Part shown: positions 8,625-17,698 of the stretch, one piece after another
Numbering within the stretch: the first letter of the stretch is position 1
How the letters are laid out: each line of letters starts with the position of its first letter
Position numbers and translations under genes: made by a program
Origin: Flavisolibacter longurius
Lineage (GTDB): Bacteria; Bacteroidota; Bacteroidia; Chitinophagales; Chitinophagaceae
Reading direction: 5' to 3'
Length of the DNA stretch: 64,000 nt
NCBI GenBank assembly: GCA_013327885.1
Contig: JABUMY010000013.1
Location: 62,001-126,000, forward strand
Notes under the pieces: generated by a model
The model's database searches: none
Seen by the model: the letters and a program-made list of their open reading frames with translations, nothing else
What the model was told of the DNA's origin: nothing

Positions 8625-9766
8625 AATGGAAGACAGTGAAACTGTGCGAGATCACGAACAATCTTGACTCGAAACGGAAACCGTTAAATGATCAGGAGCG
8701 GACCCTGATATCAAAAAAACAGTTGTACCCGTACATCGGAGCGAATAACATCATGGGGTACGTAGATGAGTTTTTGTTCGACGAGGAGATTTTGTGTGTG
8801 GCAGAAGATGGTGGCAATTGGGGTAAAGGTCAAAAGTGTGCAACTATATACAGTGGAAGGACATGGGTGAACAACCATGCGCATGTTTTAACGCCTAAAA
8901 CTGGGACTGACATACGGTATGTGATGAACTACTTGAATTGGGCGGATCTCAACAGGTATATTACTGGAACAACGCGTGGGAAGCTCACGAAGTCGGCTCT
9001 TGAAAAGATCGAATTACCTCTCCCGCCACTCTCAGTTCAAAAACAAATCGCCGAAACCCTTGACAAGGCAGATGCTCTCCGTAAAAAAGACCAGCAATTG
9101 TTGCAGACGTACGACAAACTGGCGCAGGCCATCTTCTACGAGATGTTTGGTGATCCGGTGCGTAATGAACGAGGGTGGAATGTGAAGTCACTGGGTGAAC
9201 TGTGTCAGAATTTTAAGTACGGAACAAACGTGAAGTCGTACGAGAGCAAAACACCATCGAGTGTCCCGGTCATCCGAATACCGAATGTGTTGAAGAACAC
9301 CGTTGTGTTTGACGACCTAAAATTTTCGGAACTGTCATCAAAAGAGTGGCGAGATGTTCGTTTGGAAAAAGGGGACCTACTTTTCGTAAGGACGAACGGA
9401 AACCCAGAATATATCGGTAGGTGTGCGGTTTACAACAGCGAAATTGAAGCAGCTTACGCATCTTACCTGATACGAGCACGATTGTCGAACACCTCGCTTG
9501 TTTTACCACAATTCGTCCAATCTGTGGTGTCGAACGAAACTTTTCGCGGGGAGGTTGTAAAACGAGGAACTACGACCGCGGGGAACTACAACATCAATAC
9601 TGAGGGTTTAAAATCTTTGAACATTATTGTTCCCCCGTTGGAGCTTCAAAGGCGTTATTTACGGTTGTACGAAGATGCTAACCGTATGAAGGACCTTGTA
9701 AATAAGAACGTGAAAGAGAGTGAGCACCTTTTCTCACAACAGTTAAATCGCTATTTTGAGAACTGA
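8621..9766 (+). CDS. hsdS: Type I restriction-modification system specificity subunit HsdS
   Basis: HsdS chooses the two-part DNA target for both methylation and cleavage. The 381-aa protein has two target recognition domains (about 1-130 and 185-335). Each is followed by a conserved helical spacer: LPLPPLSVQKQIAETLDKADALRKK after the first, VPPLELQRRYLRLYEDANRMKDL after the second. The recognition sequence cannot be read from the protein. It overlaps the upstream gene by 4 bases and shares one base with hsdR (TGATG), so all four genes are coupled. The two recognition domains differ from each other, so the target should be asymmetric. Confidence 0.96.
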   Translation: MKWKTVKLCEITNNLDSKRKPLNDQERTLISKKQLYPYIGANNIMGYVDEFLFDEEILCVAEDGGNWGKGQKCATIYSGRTWVNNHAHVLTPKTGTDIRYVMNYLNWADLNRYITGTTRGKLTKSALEKIELPLPPLSVQKQIAETLDKADALRKKDQQLLQTYDKLAQAIFYEMFGDPVRNERGWNVKSLGELCQNFKYGTNVKSYESKTPSSVPVIRIPNVLKNTVVFDDLKFSELSSKEWRDVRLEKGDLLFVRTNGNPEYIGRCAVYNSEIEAAYASYLIRARLSNTSLVLPQFVQSVVSNETFRGEVVKRGTTTAGNYNINTEGLKSLNIIVPPLELQRRYLRLYEDANRMKDLVNKNVKESEHLFSQQLNRYFEN

Positions 9767-12700
9767 TGACCTCCAACTTCGACTTCATACAGTCCCCGTT
9801 CTCCCGTCTCGCATCCACGCTCAAAGAAGCAGAGCGCCAGGTGTACGCCGCTCCGGTGTATGCAGCGGTGCTGCTCCGGAAGTCGTTGGAGGAATGGGTC
9901 CGGTGGCTTTATGAGAACGACGTTGATCTGGAAGAGCCCTACGATACCTCGCTTAACTCCCTGCTGCACCAACAGGACTTCAAGGACCTTCTCGCACCCT
10001 CGCTGTTCCGCCAGGTAAACCTTGTACGCAAGCTGGGTAACGATGCTGCACATACGAGCCTTCGCGTCAAACCCGAAGAAGCCGTCCATGCCCTGCAACT
10101 GATGCACGGCTTTACATCGTGGGTATTCCGCGTGTACAACGAGACGAACGTCAAGGTGCCAACCTTCTCCGTTGATCTGATCCCGCAGCCGGTTCCTGTA
10201 CACGATCTCAAGCGGGAGATGGAAAAGCTCCGGCAGCAACTGGAACAAACCATCGAGATCAACCGCAAGCAGGAAGAAGAACTCGAGCGGCTCAAAACCA
10301 TCAAGGACACACGCCAGGCTGCTGTACCGCCCCCTGCGGACCCCAACGAAGCGGTTACCCGCAAGCTCTATATCAACTTGCTCCTGAAAGAAGCCGGCTG
10401 GGATCCACACGGCCACAACGTATCGGAGTACCCGGTTACCGGCATGCCCACCGGCGATGGCAAGAACAACGGTCCCGGTAAGGTGGACTACGTACTGTGG
10501 GGCGATGACGGCAAACCCCTTGCGGTAGTGGAAGCCAAACGCACTTCCCGCGACGCCCGGGTAGGGCAGAACCAGGCAAAGCTCTACGCCGACTGCCTGG
10601 AGCGGATGCACGGACAACGACCCCTCATCTTTTACACCAATGGCTTTGAGACCTGGTTATGGGACGACACCGAGTATGCACAGCGCCGGGTACACGGTTT
10701 CTATAAAAAGGACGAACTGCAACTGCTCGTCCAGCGTCGCAGTACCCGCCAACCGCTCAGCACTGCTGCCATTGATGCGGAGATCGTGGAACGCTACTAC
10801 CAGATCGAAGCCATTCGCTCCGTGGCACAGGTGCTTGAAAACCGTGGACGTGATGCGCTGCTTGTGATGGCAACAGGTACCGGTAAAACAAGGACGGCGG
10901 CTGCACTGGTAGATACGCTGAGTAAAAGTGGATGGGCCAAACGGATCCTGTTCCTCGCCGACCGTACAGCGCTTATTTACCAGGCGAAGAACGCCTTTAC
11001 CAACCACCTGCCGCATCTTCCCGCCATCGACCTGACAAAGGAAAAGGACACCGGTCATGCACGGGTGGTGTTCTCTACCTACCAGACGATGATTAACCAG
11101 ATCGACAGCGAATTTGACAACGACCAGCGCCTGTTTGGTGTCGGGCATTTCGACGTAGTGATCTTTGACGAGATCCACCGCTCCGTGTACAACCGCTACA
11201 AGGCGATCTTTGAATACTTCGATGCGTACCGCATTGGTCTTACCGCCACACCAAAGTCGGAAGGCGATCGCGATACTTACCTGCTCTTTGGACTGGAGCC
11301 ACAGAACCCAACCTATGCCTACGAACTGGATCAGGCGGTAGGGGATGGTTTCCTGGTGCCGCCAAAGACAACAGCAGTGCCCACCAAGTTCCAGCGGCAG
11401 GGGATTAAATACGATGAACTATCCCCCGAAGAACAGCGCAAATACGAAGAAGAATTTGCCGACCCACTGACCGGCGAGTTCCCTGACGAGATCAACAGCA
11501 CAGCCCTCAACAGTTGGTTGTTCAACACCGATACCGTGGACAAGGTGCTCGGGGTACTGATGCGGGACGGGATCAAGGTAGCCGGCGGCGACCGCCTGGG
11601 TAAGACCATCGTGTTTGCCCGGTCGCACAAACACGCCAAGTTTATCGAGGAGCGTTTCAATAAACAATACCCGCAGTACAAAGGCGACTTCTGCAAGGTG
11701 ATCGATAACTACGAAGAGTACGCCTACGACCTGCTCAAAAACTTTTCCGAGAAGGACAAAGGCCCGCACATCGCCGTTTCAGTGGACATGCTCGACACGG
11801 GCATCGACGTTCCGGAAGTGGTGAACCTTGTGTTCTTTAAACCGGTGCGGTCACGAGCCAAGTTCTGGCAGATGATCGGTCGCGGCACCCGCTTGCGATT
11901 AGACCTGTTCGCACCCGGAGAGCACAAGAGCCACTTTCTCATCTTCGACTGCTGTGAGAACTTCGAGTTCTTCGGCAAGAAACCCGAAGGCGTGGATGCC
12001 TCGCAGGGAAAGACCCTCAGCCAGCGCCTGTTCGAACAGCGCCTGAAACTGATGAAGCTCCTGCAGGGTGACGAAGACGGTGATCTACGCCGCTACAGCG
12101 AGGAGCTGCAAAAAGGGATGGTCGGCCAGGTAGAAGGGCTCAACGAAGACAGTTTCCTGGTAAGGCAGCATTGGCGCACGGTGGAGAAATACCGTGATCC
12201 CTTTCAGTGGAACGCACTGAACGAACTGGATGTAAAAGAACTGGTAGACCACGTTGCTGTACTGGTTACCGAAAGCGACGAGGACGAGCTGGCGAAGCGC
12301 TTCGACCTGCTCTGTTACAACATCGAGGTCGAACTGGTGACGAAGAAGAGCATCCTACCAAAGCTAATGTCCGACGTGCAGGAGCTTGCGGCGAAGCTGA
12401 GTAAAAAGGGTTCCATTCCGGCCGTGTTCGACAAGATGCAACTGATCAAGGACGTACAGACGAAAGGGTGGTGGAAGGAGATGGATGTCATGAAGGTCGA
12501 AGGCCTGCGGCGTGACCTGCGCCACCTGATCCGCTTTATTGACCGTGATGACAGCCGGATCGTCTACACCAATTTCAAAGATGAACTGGTGAACGCTTCC
12601 AGTGACTTCACGTCGGTGTACCAATCTTCGAACAACCTGGAAGCCTACAAGAACCGCGTATCGCAGTTTATCCAAAGCAAGCAAACGCACATGACGATCT

Positions 12701-13110
12701 TTAAGCTGCGCACCAACATCCCGATCACATCGATGGAGCTGCAGGCGCTGGAAGGAATGTTGTTCGAGCAGGGCGAGTGCGGTACCCGGGAGCAGTTCGA
12801 AACGGCGTATGGTAAACAGCCGCTGGGGAAGTTCATACGCTCCATCGTAGGGCTGGACGTGCAGGCAGCGAAGAACGCCTTCGGGCAGTTCGTGAATTCG
12901 CCTTCACTCAACCCGCAACAGATACGTTTCCTGGATACGATTATCAACTACCTGAGTGTGAACGGTACCATCGAGCCGGCAGCGTTGTTCGAGCCACCGT
13001 TCACCGAGATCGCCTCCAATGGGCTGATCGATGTGTTTAACCAGGATGATGCGGCACAGATCGTGAGCCTGGTAGAACACGTGAATAAGAACGCTGTGGC
13101 GGTATCGTAA
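9766..13110 (+). CDS. hsdR: Type I restriction endonuclease subunit HsdR with N-terminal DUF4145 domain
   Basis: HsdR is the ATP-driven translocase and nuclease of the complex. Its 1114 residues hold, in order: a DUF4145-type helical domain (1-130) and a coiled coil (about 150-185, many Glu/Lys/Gln). The PD-(D/E)xK nuclease domain follows, with VDY near 242 and EAK near 256. The superfamily 2 helicase has Walker A GTGKT (371-375), DEIH (about 468), GLTATP and MIGRGTR. An EcoEI-type C-terminal helical region closes the protein. All key residues look intact, so restriction is probably active. It is the last gene of the operon; no clear T-run terminator follows. Confidence 0.96.
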   Translation: MTSNFDFIQSPFSRLASTLKEAERQVYAAPVYAAVLLRKSLEEWVRWLYENDVDLEEPYDTSLNSLLHQQDFKDLLAPSLFRQVNLVRKLGNDAAHTSLRVKPEEAVHALQLMHGFTSWVFRVYNETNVKVPTFSVDLIPQPVPVHDLKREMEKLRQQLEQTIEINRKQEEELERLKTIKDTRQAAVPPPADPNEAVTRKLYINLLLKEAGWDPHGHNVSEYPVTGMPTGDGKNNGPGKVDYVLWGDDGKPLAVVEAKRTSRDARVGQNQAKLYADCLERMHGQRPLIFYTNGFETWLWDDTEYAQRRVHGFYKKDELQLLVQRRSTRQPLSTAAIDAEIVERYYQIEAIRSVAQVLENRGRDALLVMATGTGKTRTAAALVDTLSKSGWAKRILFLADRTALIYQAKNAFTNHLPHLPAIDLTKEKDTGHARVVFSTYQTMINQIDSEFDNDQRLFGVGHFDVVIFDEIHRSVYNRYKAIFEYFDAYRIGLTATPKSEGDRDTYLLFGLEPQNPTYAYELDQAVGDGFLVPPKTTAVPTKFQRQGIKYDELSPEEQRKYEEEFADPLTGEFPDEINSTALNSWLFNTDTVDKVLGVLMRDGIKVAGGDRLGKTIVFARSHKHAKFIEERFNKQYPQYKGDFCKVIDNYEEYAYDLLKNFSEKDKGPHIAVSVDMLDTGIDVPEVVNLVFFKPVRSRAKFWQMIGRGTRLRLDLFAPGEHKSHFLIFDCCENFEFFGKKPEGVDASQGKTLSQRLFEQRLKLMKLLQGDEDGDLRRYSEELQKGMVGQVEGLNEDSFLVRQHWRTVEKYRDPFQWNALNELDVKELVDHVAVLVTESDEDELAKRFDLLCYNIEVELVTKKSILPKLMSDVQELAAKLSKKGSIPAVFDKMQLIKDVQTKGWWKEMDVMKVEGLRRDLRHLIRFIDRDDSRIVYTNFKDELVNASSDFTSVYQSSNNLEAYKNRVSQFIQSKQTHMTIFKLRTNIPITSMELQALEGMLFEQGECGTREQFETAYGKQPLGKFIRSIVGLDVQAAKNAFGQFVNSPSLNPQQIRFLDTIINYLSVNGTIEPAALFEPPFTEIASNGLIDVFNQDDAAQIVSLVEHVNKNAVAVS

Positions 13111-13787
13111 CACGTCCTTTTACCAGACGCCGTTACGACGTTGTGTAAAGAACATACCGTTGACACATGTCTTACAAAACGCCGCAACGTAGGCTGGTGA
13201 TTTACATTTCGGAATGTACACATGATCCAGATCGGATCAAGGTTCAACAAGACACACTCTCCGCCTCTCCGCTACGTTAGTAGACGTTATCAGGTAACGT
13301 AGTCAGCTACTATCTGAAGTCTTACGTTCATGTATGAACACACTTCGGTTTTAAACCCGGACGGCTTCGCCTTCCGGATCTACAGTATTTGTATAATGTA
13401 TCGTTGTTAACTTCTCTTGGCCGGTTTCCCGCAGTTAACTCAGGGAGTCAGTCCGCGGATCATCACATTTGTTGCTGCCCGTTGTAAGTGTGTTGCAGCC
13501 ACCAATTGATCATTAACCTTACGTTCTCACATCCTCTGCGTGTCCCTACAAACCGGGCGTCGCCACCGTAAAACTTGGGGACAAAGTGATGGAAGAAAAC
13601 GGGGTACACTACAAGATACAAAATCAACAAGGCAAGGCCAAATGACAAGGCCTCAAACTTACCACAGTTGGAAAATATGTGTGTTCTACGCGTGTGTATT
13701 TGCGTTATACTACTCGGGTTGCATGCGTAGTTATACGATATGGAGTCTGTTGACATGTGATCCGGCGTTTTGTAAAGAATGGTGACA
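13111..13787. other. Gene-poor stretch after hsdR with several inverted repeats
   Basis: No convincing gene is seen in about 680 bases. Short inverted repeats stand out: CTACGTTA/TAACGTAG (13272-13279 with 13295-13302), GTTCAT/ATGAAC near 13326-13339, and a GC-rich hairpin at 13367-13387. It could hold a transcript end, a small RNA or the remains of a lost gene. Overlapping short frames on both strands have no recognisable character. Confidence 0.5.
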
Positions 13788-14063
13788 CTACCCCTTTTTA
13801 CCAGGCGTCGCGTACCTGAAGGTAAACAGATCGTGAACCGGAACGCCCAACCCTTCGGCGATGGCGTGTGCCATCGAGATCGACGTGTTGACCTTACCCG
13901 TTTCGATCAGGTAGAGCTGGTTGTATTCAAGGTCGATGTCGGCCGCAAACTGTCGCATGGAGACGCCTTTCTTCTCGCGAAGTTTACGCAGATGGGCGCC
14001 GAAGGCCCGGCAGAAATCATCGTTGCGAAGTGGCTTGCGTCTCACCCGGCCAAGGTGGAACAA
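13788..14063 (-). CDS. XRE-family helix-turn-helix regulator
   Basis: This 91-aa protein consists mostly of one Cro/C1-type helix-turn-helix domain. The motif is seen in LRKLREKKGVSMRQFAADIDLEYNQLYLIETGKVNTSISMAHAIAEGLGVPVHDLF, here listed from about residue 26 to 80. Such small regulators usually repress a nearby promoter. It reads away from the unknown 182-aa gene at 14132, with about 70 bases between them, and its 3' end faces hsdR. It may control itself, the 182-aa gene or the island. An alternative ATG upstream would add only a few residues. Confidence 0.88.
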   Translation of the reverse strand: MFHLGRVRRKPLRNDDFCRAFGAHLRKLREKKGVSMRQFAADIDLEYNQLYLIETGKVNTSISMAHAIAEGLGVPVHDLFTFRYATPGKKG

Positions 14064-14131
14064 CTTTGTTCTCTGCGTGTCGTTAGATTTAACGACGACT
14101 CAATATATTTGATCACCTAAAATTTAACTCT

Positions 14132-14680
14132 ATGGGTTTATTTGAATCGCTGTTCGGGAGTAACAACAAAAAAGAAGATCGCGAGGCCTCACAGTTTGTA
14201 GATGAAGCACTCTCCCTTCAAGCACAACGTCAACGAGTGTTCACTAAGTTCAACGATGATCTGTTGATCATTAACCACCCCAGGAAACTCTCGCAAGAAA
14301 AGTACACTGAACTTTTGAAAGCCTCGGGTAGAAGTTACTCATCGTTTGGTGCCAGGTCAGTATCGTTCGATCACACGATTGTTCTCCCGGCAGAAGTCAA
14401 TATGAACGGCCGCCCCATCCGAGCCAAGGTACAAACCACATTTGCAAAAGATGACACCTTGTCTAATCAGTTTCTGATGTTCGATAGTTTCGCACAGTCA
14501 TCGGCAATTACGTTGTATGAGTTCTTTCTTACCTATGGTGGATGGACACCAGTAAATGGTGTGACGGGCCATGAATCCAACTACAGTAATGCCGTACAAC
14601 TATTGAGTGAAGATTGTAGGATCATATTGACATTGTCGCCACTTGATGATGGTCGAACCATAACTTTCAAGTTTCTGTAA
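14132..14680 (+). CDS. Hypothetical protein, 182 aa
   Basis: Not recognised. The N terminus MGLFESLFGSNNKKED looks like the short amphipathic start seen in many small cytosolic proteins, followed by a helix and then a mostly beta C-terminal domain with many Thr and Ser. No signal peptide or membrane helix is seen. It is divergent from the XRE gene and is followed directly by a strong terminator, so it is a single-gene unit. A link to the XRE regulator (toxin or defence pair) is possible but not supported by any motif. Confidence 0.8.
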   Translation: MGLFESLFGSNNKKEDREASQFVDEALSLQAQRQRVFTKFNDDLLIINHPRKLSQEKYTELLKASGRSYSSFGARSVSFDHTIVLPAEVNMNGRPIRAKVQTTFAKDDTLSNQFLMFDSFAQSSAITLYEFFLTYGGWTPVNGVTGHESNYSNAVQLLSEDCRIILTLSPLDDGRTITFKFL

Positions 14681-14685
14681 CACAC

Positions 14686-14709
14686 AGGCACCCGCACAGG
14701 TGCCTTTTT
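14686..14709 (+). terminator. Intrinsic terminator after the 182-aa gene
   Basis: Stem AGGCACC (14686-14692) pairs with GGTGCCT (14699-14705) across a 6-base loop and is followed by TTTTT. The stem begins a few bases after the stop codon. Confidence 0.85.
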
Positions 14710-14910
14710 CATGGGTTCTCGTGCCGAAACACAATCCTGCTCCCATTAAGACTTAATCGCTATCCGCAACGGCCATAGAAGCGGTATGCGTTCCGCGATG
14801 ACGGTACCTCTCTCACAATCAACCCCACCCTGATTGAAAGGATTGAGCGTCCCCCGGGTGTTCAGTCCAGGAAACTTCATTTTCTAATCACCAACAAAAA
14901 CATTTCAATC

Positions 14911-15246
14911 ATGGTAACTATTACCGGTTTCGCTACCCGTCAGCGCAAAGACGGAACCAGCTTCGTTGTCTTAACAATCACAGGTGGAGTTGAATTGGTA
15001 CAATCTCAAAACAGCGGTCAATTTCGGGCAGTTGTGAGGCGAACTACCATACCTGCCTCCTTCGATGAAACCGTTGCGAAGACTGTTATCGGCACACAAC
15101 TACCGGGAAGCATCATACGTATTCAGTGTGATCCTTACACTTTTACAAATGAACAAAGTGGCGAAGTCCTAACGATGTCTCATACCTATGGGTATTCGCC
15201 TGATGGCGCGACTGTAGTACCACAGCCGGAGGAAGTCTTCGCGTAG
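14911..15246 (+). CDS. Hypothetical protein, 111 aa, beta-rich
   Basis: Not recognised with certainty. The sequence alternates hydrophobic and Thr/Val-rich strands (VTITGFATRQRKDGTSFVVLTITGGVELV), and it has no signal or membrane segment. Small beta-barrel, possibly OB-like, proteins of this appearance are common in Bacteroidota mobile elements next to recombination genes. A single-stranded DNA-binding role is a guess based only on the neighbouring RecA-fold and RadC-like genes. It stands alone between two terminators. Confidence 0.78.
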   Translation: MVTITGFATRQRKDGTSFVVLTITGGVELVQSQNSGQFRAVVRRTTIPASFDETVAKTVIGTQLPGSIIRIQCDPYTFTNEQSGEVLTMSHTYGYSPDGATVVPQPEEVFA

Positions 15247-15271
15247 TGTAAAGATGAACCCAATGTAACAG

Positions 15272-15304
15272 CGCCCTGGTCACATCCGACCGGGGCGTTT
15301 TCAT
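15272..15304 (+). terminator. Intrinsic terminator after the 111-aa gene
   Basis: Stem CGCCCTGGTC (15272-15281) pairs with GACCGGGGCG (15288-15297), one mismatch, 6-base loop, followed by TTTTC. Confidence 0.85.
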
Positions 15305-15326
15305 TTCACAACCTCAAACAACGTTT

Positions 15327-16139
15327 ATGAAAACGAACAAAATGAAACTCGCCTTAACCGGCCCGACAACTTCACCTAAACTGTTCACCGCCCTTCAGCT
15401 CGCTTACGGTTTAACCGGCGATTGGAGACGAATTATTGTAATCGGTTCATCATCTAACATCGGCCAATATCAGCATCTGGGCGGCTACAATACCCTCGGA
15501 ATAGCAAAGGATGCCACACCGAGCCGCTACAGGGAACTCACTGACATCGCCACGTCCTGCGGTAAGGATGTTGTCATCCTGAGCAACCTCACGGATGAAT
15601 GGCAGTACGGCGTTCTGCAGCACGTAAACAGCAGTTATTACGCTGATGCCCTGTGTTCACACAGGACGCTGCTCCTCGCCTTAAAACACGCACCAGTGCA
15701 CGTCATTGGCTGCATTGATACCCGCACCACCTTTTTACAGAAAGATGGCGAGGGGAGGCATAAACTGCGCCAGGAGCAGCCCATCCAGCAGCAGGATTTC
15801 GCGACTCACTTTACCACGGTATTGAATCTGGACAAGCGTGGCGGCGCCCGTGTAGAAAAGGATGGCACGGGTATCTTTCAGAAAGATGAACCCTTCAAGG
15901 TGGGGCTGCACCACGGCGCACTGCTTTCTGATTGGTGCCGGGGAGGTGATCCGGTGATCTCCCTGGAACTGCAGCACAGGATTGACCGTTGTACATCGCT
16001 GTCTGAATTGTACCAGATTTTGTTTGAGACGGATGTCGATGATGCGGACGTGATGACAGCCTTTACCCGGCGGCGTTTACAACTGGATGAGGAGCGAAAG
16101 AAAGCCACCTTTGAGATTGTACCGGGGGCACTTCTATGA
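15327..16139 (+). CDS. RecA-fold (Sak4-like) ATPase homologue with degenerate Walker A
   Basis: The 270-aa protein resembles the small AAA/RecA-type ATPases of Bacteroidota phages and mobile elements (Sak4-like single-strand annealing helpers). The similarity lies in the KLALTGPT...TALQLAYGL...HLGGYNTL start and the later DRTG-like segment (KDGTGIFQKDEPFKVG). The usual P-loop GxxxxGKT is replaced by GPTTSPKLF at about 12-20, lacking the Gly-Lys-Thr needed to bind ATP phosphate. Either it no longer hydrolyses ATP or it uses another site. It overlaps the next gene by 4 bases (ATGA). Confidence 0.78.
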   Translation: MKTNKMKLALTGPTTSPKLFTALQLAYGLTGDWRRIIVIGSSSNIGQYQHLGGYNTLGIAKDATPSRYRELTDIATSCGKDVVILSNLTDEWQYGVLQHVNSSYYADALCSHRTLLLALKHAPVHVIGCIDTRTTFLQKDGEGRHKLRQEQPIQQQDFATHFTTVLNLDKRGGARVEKDGTGIFQKDEPFKVGLHHGALLSDWCRGGDPVISLELQHRIDRCTSLSELYQILFETDVDDADVMTAFTRRRLQLDEERKKATFEIVPGALL

Positions 16140-16381
16140 GTATTCAAGAAACGGTCAAGTACCAAGACCCAAAGAGCGTTTTGGTGGTTAGTAACAAGGG
16201 CCTGCTACGGCAGGTCTTTGTTCCCATCAAGTTACAGTGCATTGTCGAAGTGGAGCGGATCCCGGTCGGTTCCTATGTGTTTGCCGACGCCATATTTCTG
16301 CACCGCACTCACCGGCTGCTTTATTGGATCAACGGACGGCTCATCGCATACCATTTTTTCACGATTCCAGTCAACTGGTAG
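16136..16381 (+). CDS. Hypothetical protein, 81 aa, coupled to the RecA-fold gene
   Basis: Not recognised. The product has a hydrophobic, aromatic C-terminal half (LLYWINGRLIAYHFFTIPVNW) but no clear membrane span. Its start overlaps the stop of the upstream gene by four bases, the usual sign of a coupled small gene. Function unknown; its partner is probably the RecA-fold protein. Confidence 0.65.
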   Translation: MSIQETVKYQDPKSVLVVSNKGLLRQVFVPIKLQCIVEVERIPVGSYVFADAIFLHRTHRLLYWINGRLIAYHFFTIPVNW

Positions 16382-16404
16382 CAAACCTACAGGATTTATT
16401 CACC

Positions 16405-16446
16405 TGTCCGTCCGGCCGTTATCAATAGGGTAGCGGACGGCGGACA
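16405..16446. repeat. GC-rich inverted repeat upstream of the radC-like gene
   Basis: TGTCCG at 16405-16410 pairs with CGGACA at 16441-16446, and the inner TCCG/CGGA pairs extend the stem. It lies 20 bases before the radC-like start. It could end the upstream transcript or affect translation; there is no T run. Confidence 0.4.
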
Positions 16447-16465
16447 AACTTCAAACATTTACACG

Positions 16466-16927
16466 ATGGATGCAATATTACCGGCGGTAGCGGAGATTAC
16501 TGTCGTTTATCGTAACAAACAAAAGGCGCAGGAGCGGCAACAGATTACATCATCAGCCGATGCACATCGTCTTTTACTAAGCGCCTTTAACCCCGACACG
16601 ATTGCCCTGCAGGAGGAGTTCGCGGCTATGTATCTCAACCGGGCCAACCAAGTAATCGGTATCTATAGAGTTGGGGTAGGTGGAGTAACGGGCGTTGTTT
16701 GTGATCCACGCTTGATCTTGGCCGTTGCTCTAAAGACGGCGTCGGTAGGGCTGATAATTTGTCACAATCATCCGAGCGGAACTCTTCGGCCGAGCCGGCA
16801 GGATGAAGACGTGACCATAAAGCTGAAAGAAGGCGCACGGTTCATGGACATCAAGCTGTTGGACCACTTGATCGTGGCTCCGGACGGAGTTGGGTACTTC
16901 TCTTTTGCGGATGATGGTTTATTATGA
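16466..16927 (+). CDS. radC: RadC-like JAB/MPN domain protein
   Basis: The 153-aa protein corresponds to the C-terminal MPN (JAB) domain of RadC. The metal-binding signature HNHPSG-LRPSRQD (His-x-His-x7-Ser-x2-Asp) is intact near residues 99-112. The helix-hairpin-helix part of full-length RadC is absent, which is usual for the copies carried by mobile elements in Bacteroidota. The biochemical role of this group is not settled; DNA repair was the old label. Context with a RecA-fold gene fits a recombination module of the island. Confidence 0.92.
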   Translation: MDAILPAVAEITVVYRNKQKAQERQQITSSADAHRLLLSAFNPDTIALQEEFAAMYLNRANQVIGIYRVGVGGVTGVVCDPRLILAVALKTASVGLIICHNHPSGTLRPSRQDEDVTIKLKEGARFMDIKLLDHLIVAPDGVGYFSFADDGLL

Positions 16928-17065
16928 AAGGCGTCGTTATTGGTCCTGCAATGTGGGTAAACGTGGCAAATTGTCGGTTGAATTCACTCGGTATAAGGTT
17001 TGTTAAACCACTTTGAGCCATGGAATCGATGTTGAGAACGGGGATTAACGAACCTGATAAAATAT

Positions 17066-17638
17066 ATGATGTCAAAAAAAATGAGCGTTGAAGCAATCGC
17101 CGACCTGTATCTGTATGAATTGAGTGCCCGCGAAGTAAAACCCGTTGAAGGAGAGGTGATAAACGATGTTTACCTCGACTCCATACTTTCAAGTCGTGGT
17201 GTCTACTATGACCAGAACATAATTGAGGATGTGTTGCGGCTGTTAACGGGAAAGTCGCTCATTAAGCTTCAAAATGGGGTAGGGGCAAGTACCGGCTTTT
17301 ACAAAGGAAGCGACAAACTGTTTGATTACGACTTCGATCCGGAAAATATCAAGTCACATGTCCAACTTTATGTATTAACACCCAAAGGACGCGATTTTGT
17401 TGAGCACAAGCAACATTTAGACGTGGAAGGAGAGAGACGTAAGGTTGAAAACAGAAAAAAGATCAAGGAGCGTTTAATAGGCGCCATGATTTCTGTACTT
17501 GTCGCCGTCACTGTGTTTATCATTGGAAATGTGATAAAGGAGGGTAATGTAACCGGCAAACCGAGTGTTATCCGTGACACAGTATATATACAGCACGTTC
17601 CACCAAATACACAACAAAAGTCTGCGGCGCACCAGTAG
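17066..17638 (+). CDS. Hypothetical membrane protein with winged-helix-like N-terminal region
   Basis: The 190-aa product begins with a helical region of about 110 residues (SVEAIADLYLYELS..., IIEDVLRLLTGKSLIKL..., YVLTPKGRDFVEH) that looks like a winged-helix domain. A charged linker follows (GERRKVENRKKIKERL), then one membrane helix (about 147-165, AMISVLVAVTVFIIGNVI) and a short outer tail. A DNA- or protein-sensing domain anchored to the membrane next to an island end could be a defence effector or regulator; this is inference. Two start codons (17066, 17069) lie side by side. Confidence 0.78.
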   Translation: MMSKKMSVEAIADLYLYELSAREVKPVEGEVINDVYLDSILSSRGVYYDQNIIEDVLRLLTGKSLIKLQNGVGASTGFYKGSDKLFDYDFDPENIKSHVQLYVLTPKGRDFVEHKQHLDVEGERRKVENRKKIKERLIGAMISVLVAVTVFIIGNVIKEGNVTGKPSVIRDTVYIQHVPPNTQQKSAAHQ

Positions 17639-17698
17639 CACGTCACTTCAAGCGGTACAAATTGGTTAATACATTATTTTTACACCCCGCCGCCTCCG

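Noticed and set aside
13463-13756. A 97-codon minus-strand frame with a hydrophobic stretch in the gap after hsdR
   Set aside because: It overlaps another open frame on the opposite strand, has no clear start signal, and its composition outside the hydrophobic part is not protein-like.
14760-14905. Short repeats around GATTGAAAGGATTGAG before the 111-aa gene, looked at as a possible CRISPR or RNA element
   Set aside because: There is no regular repeat-spacer array and no cas gene in the window.
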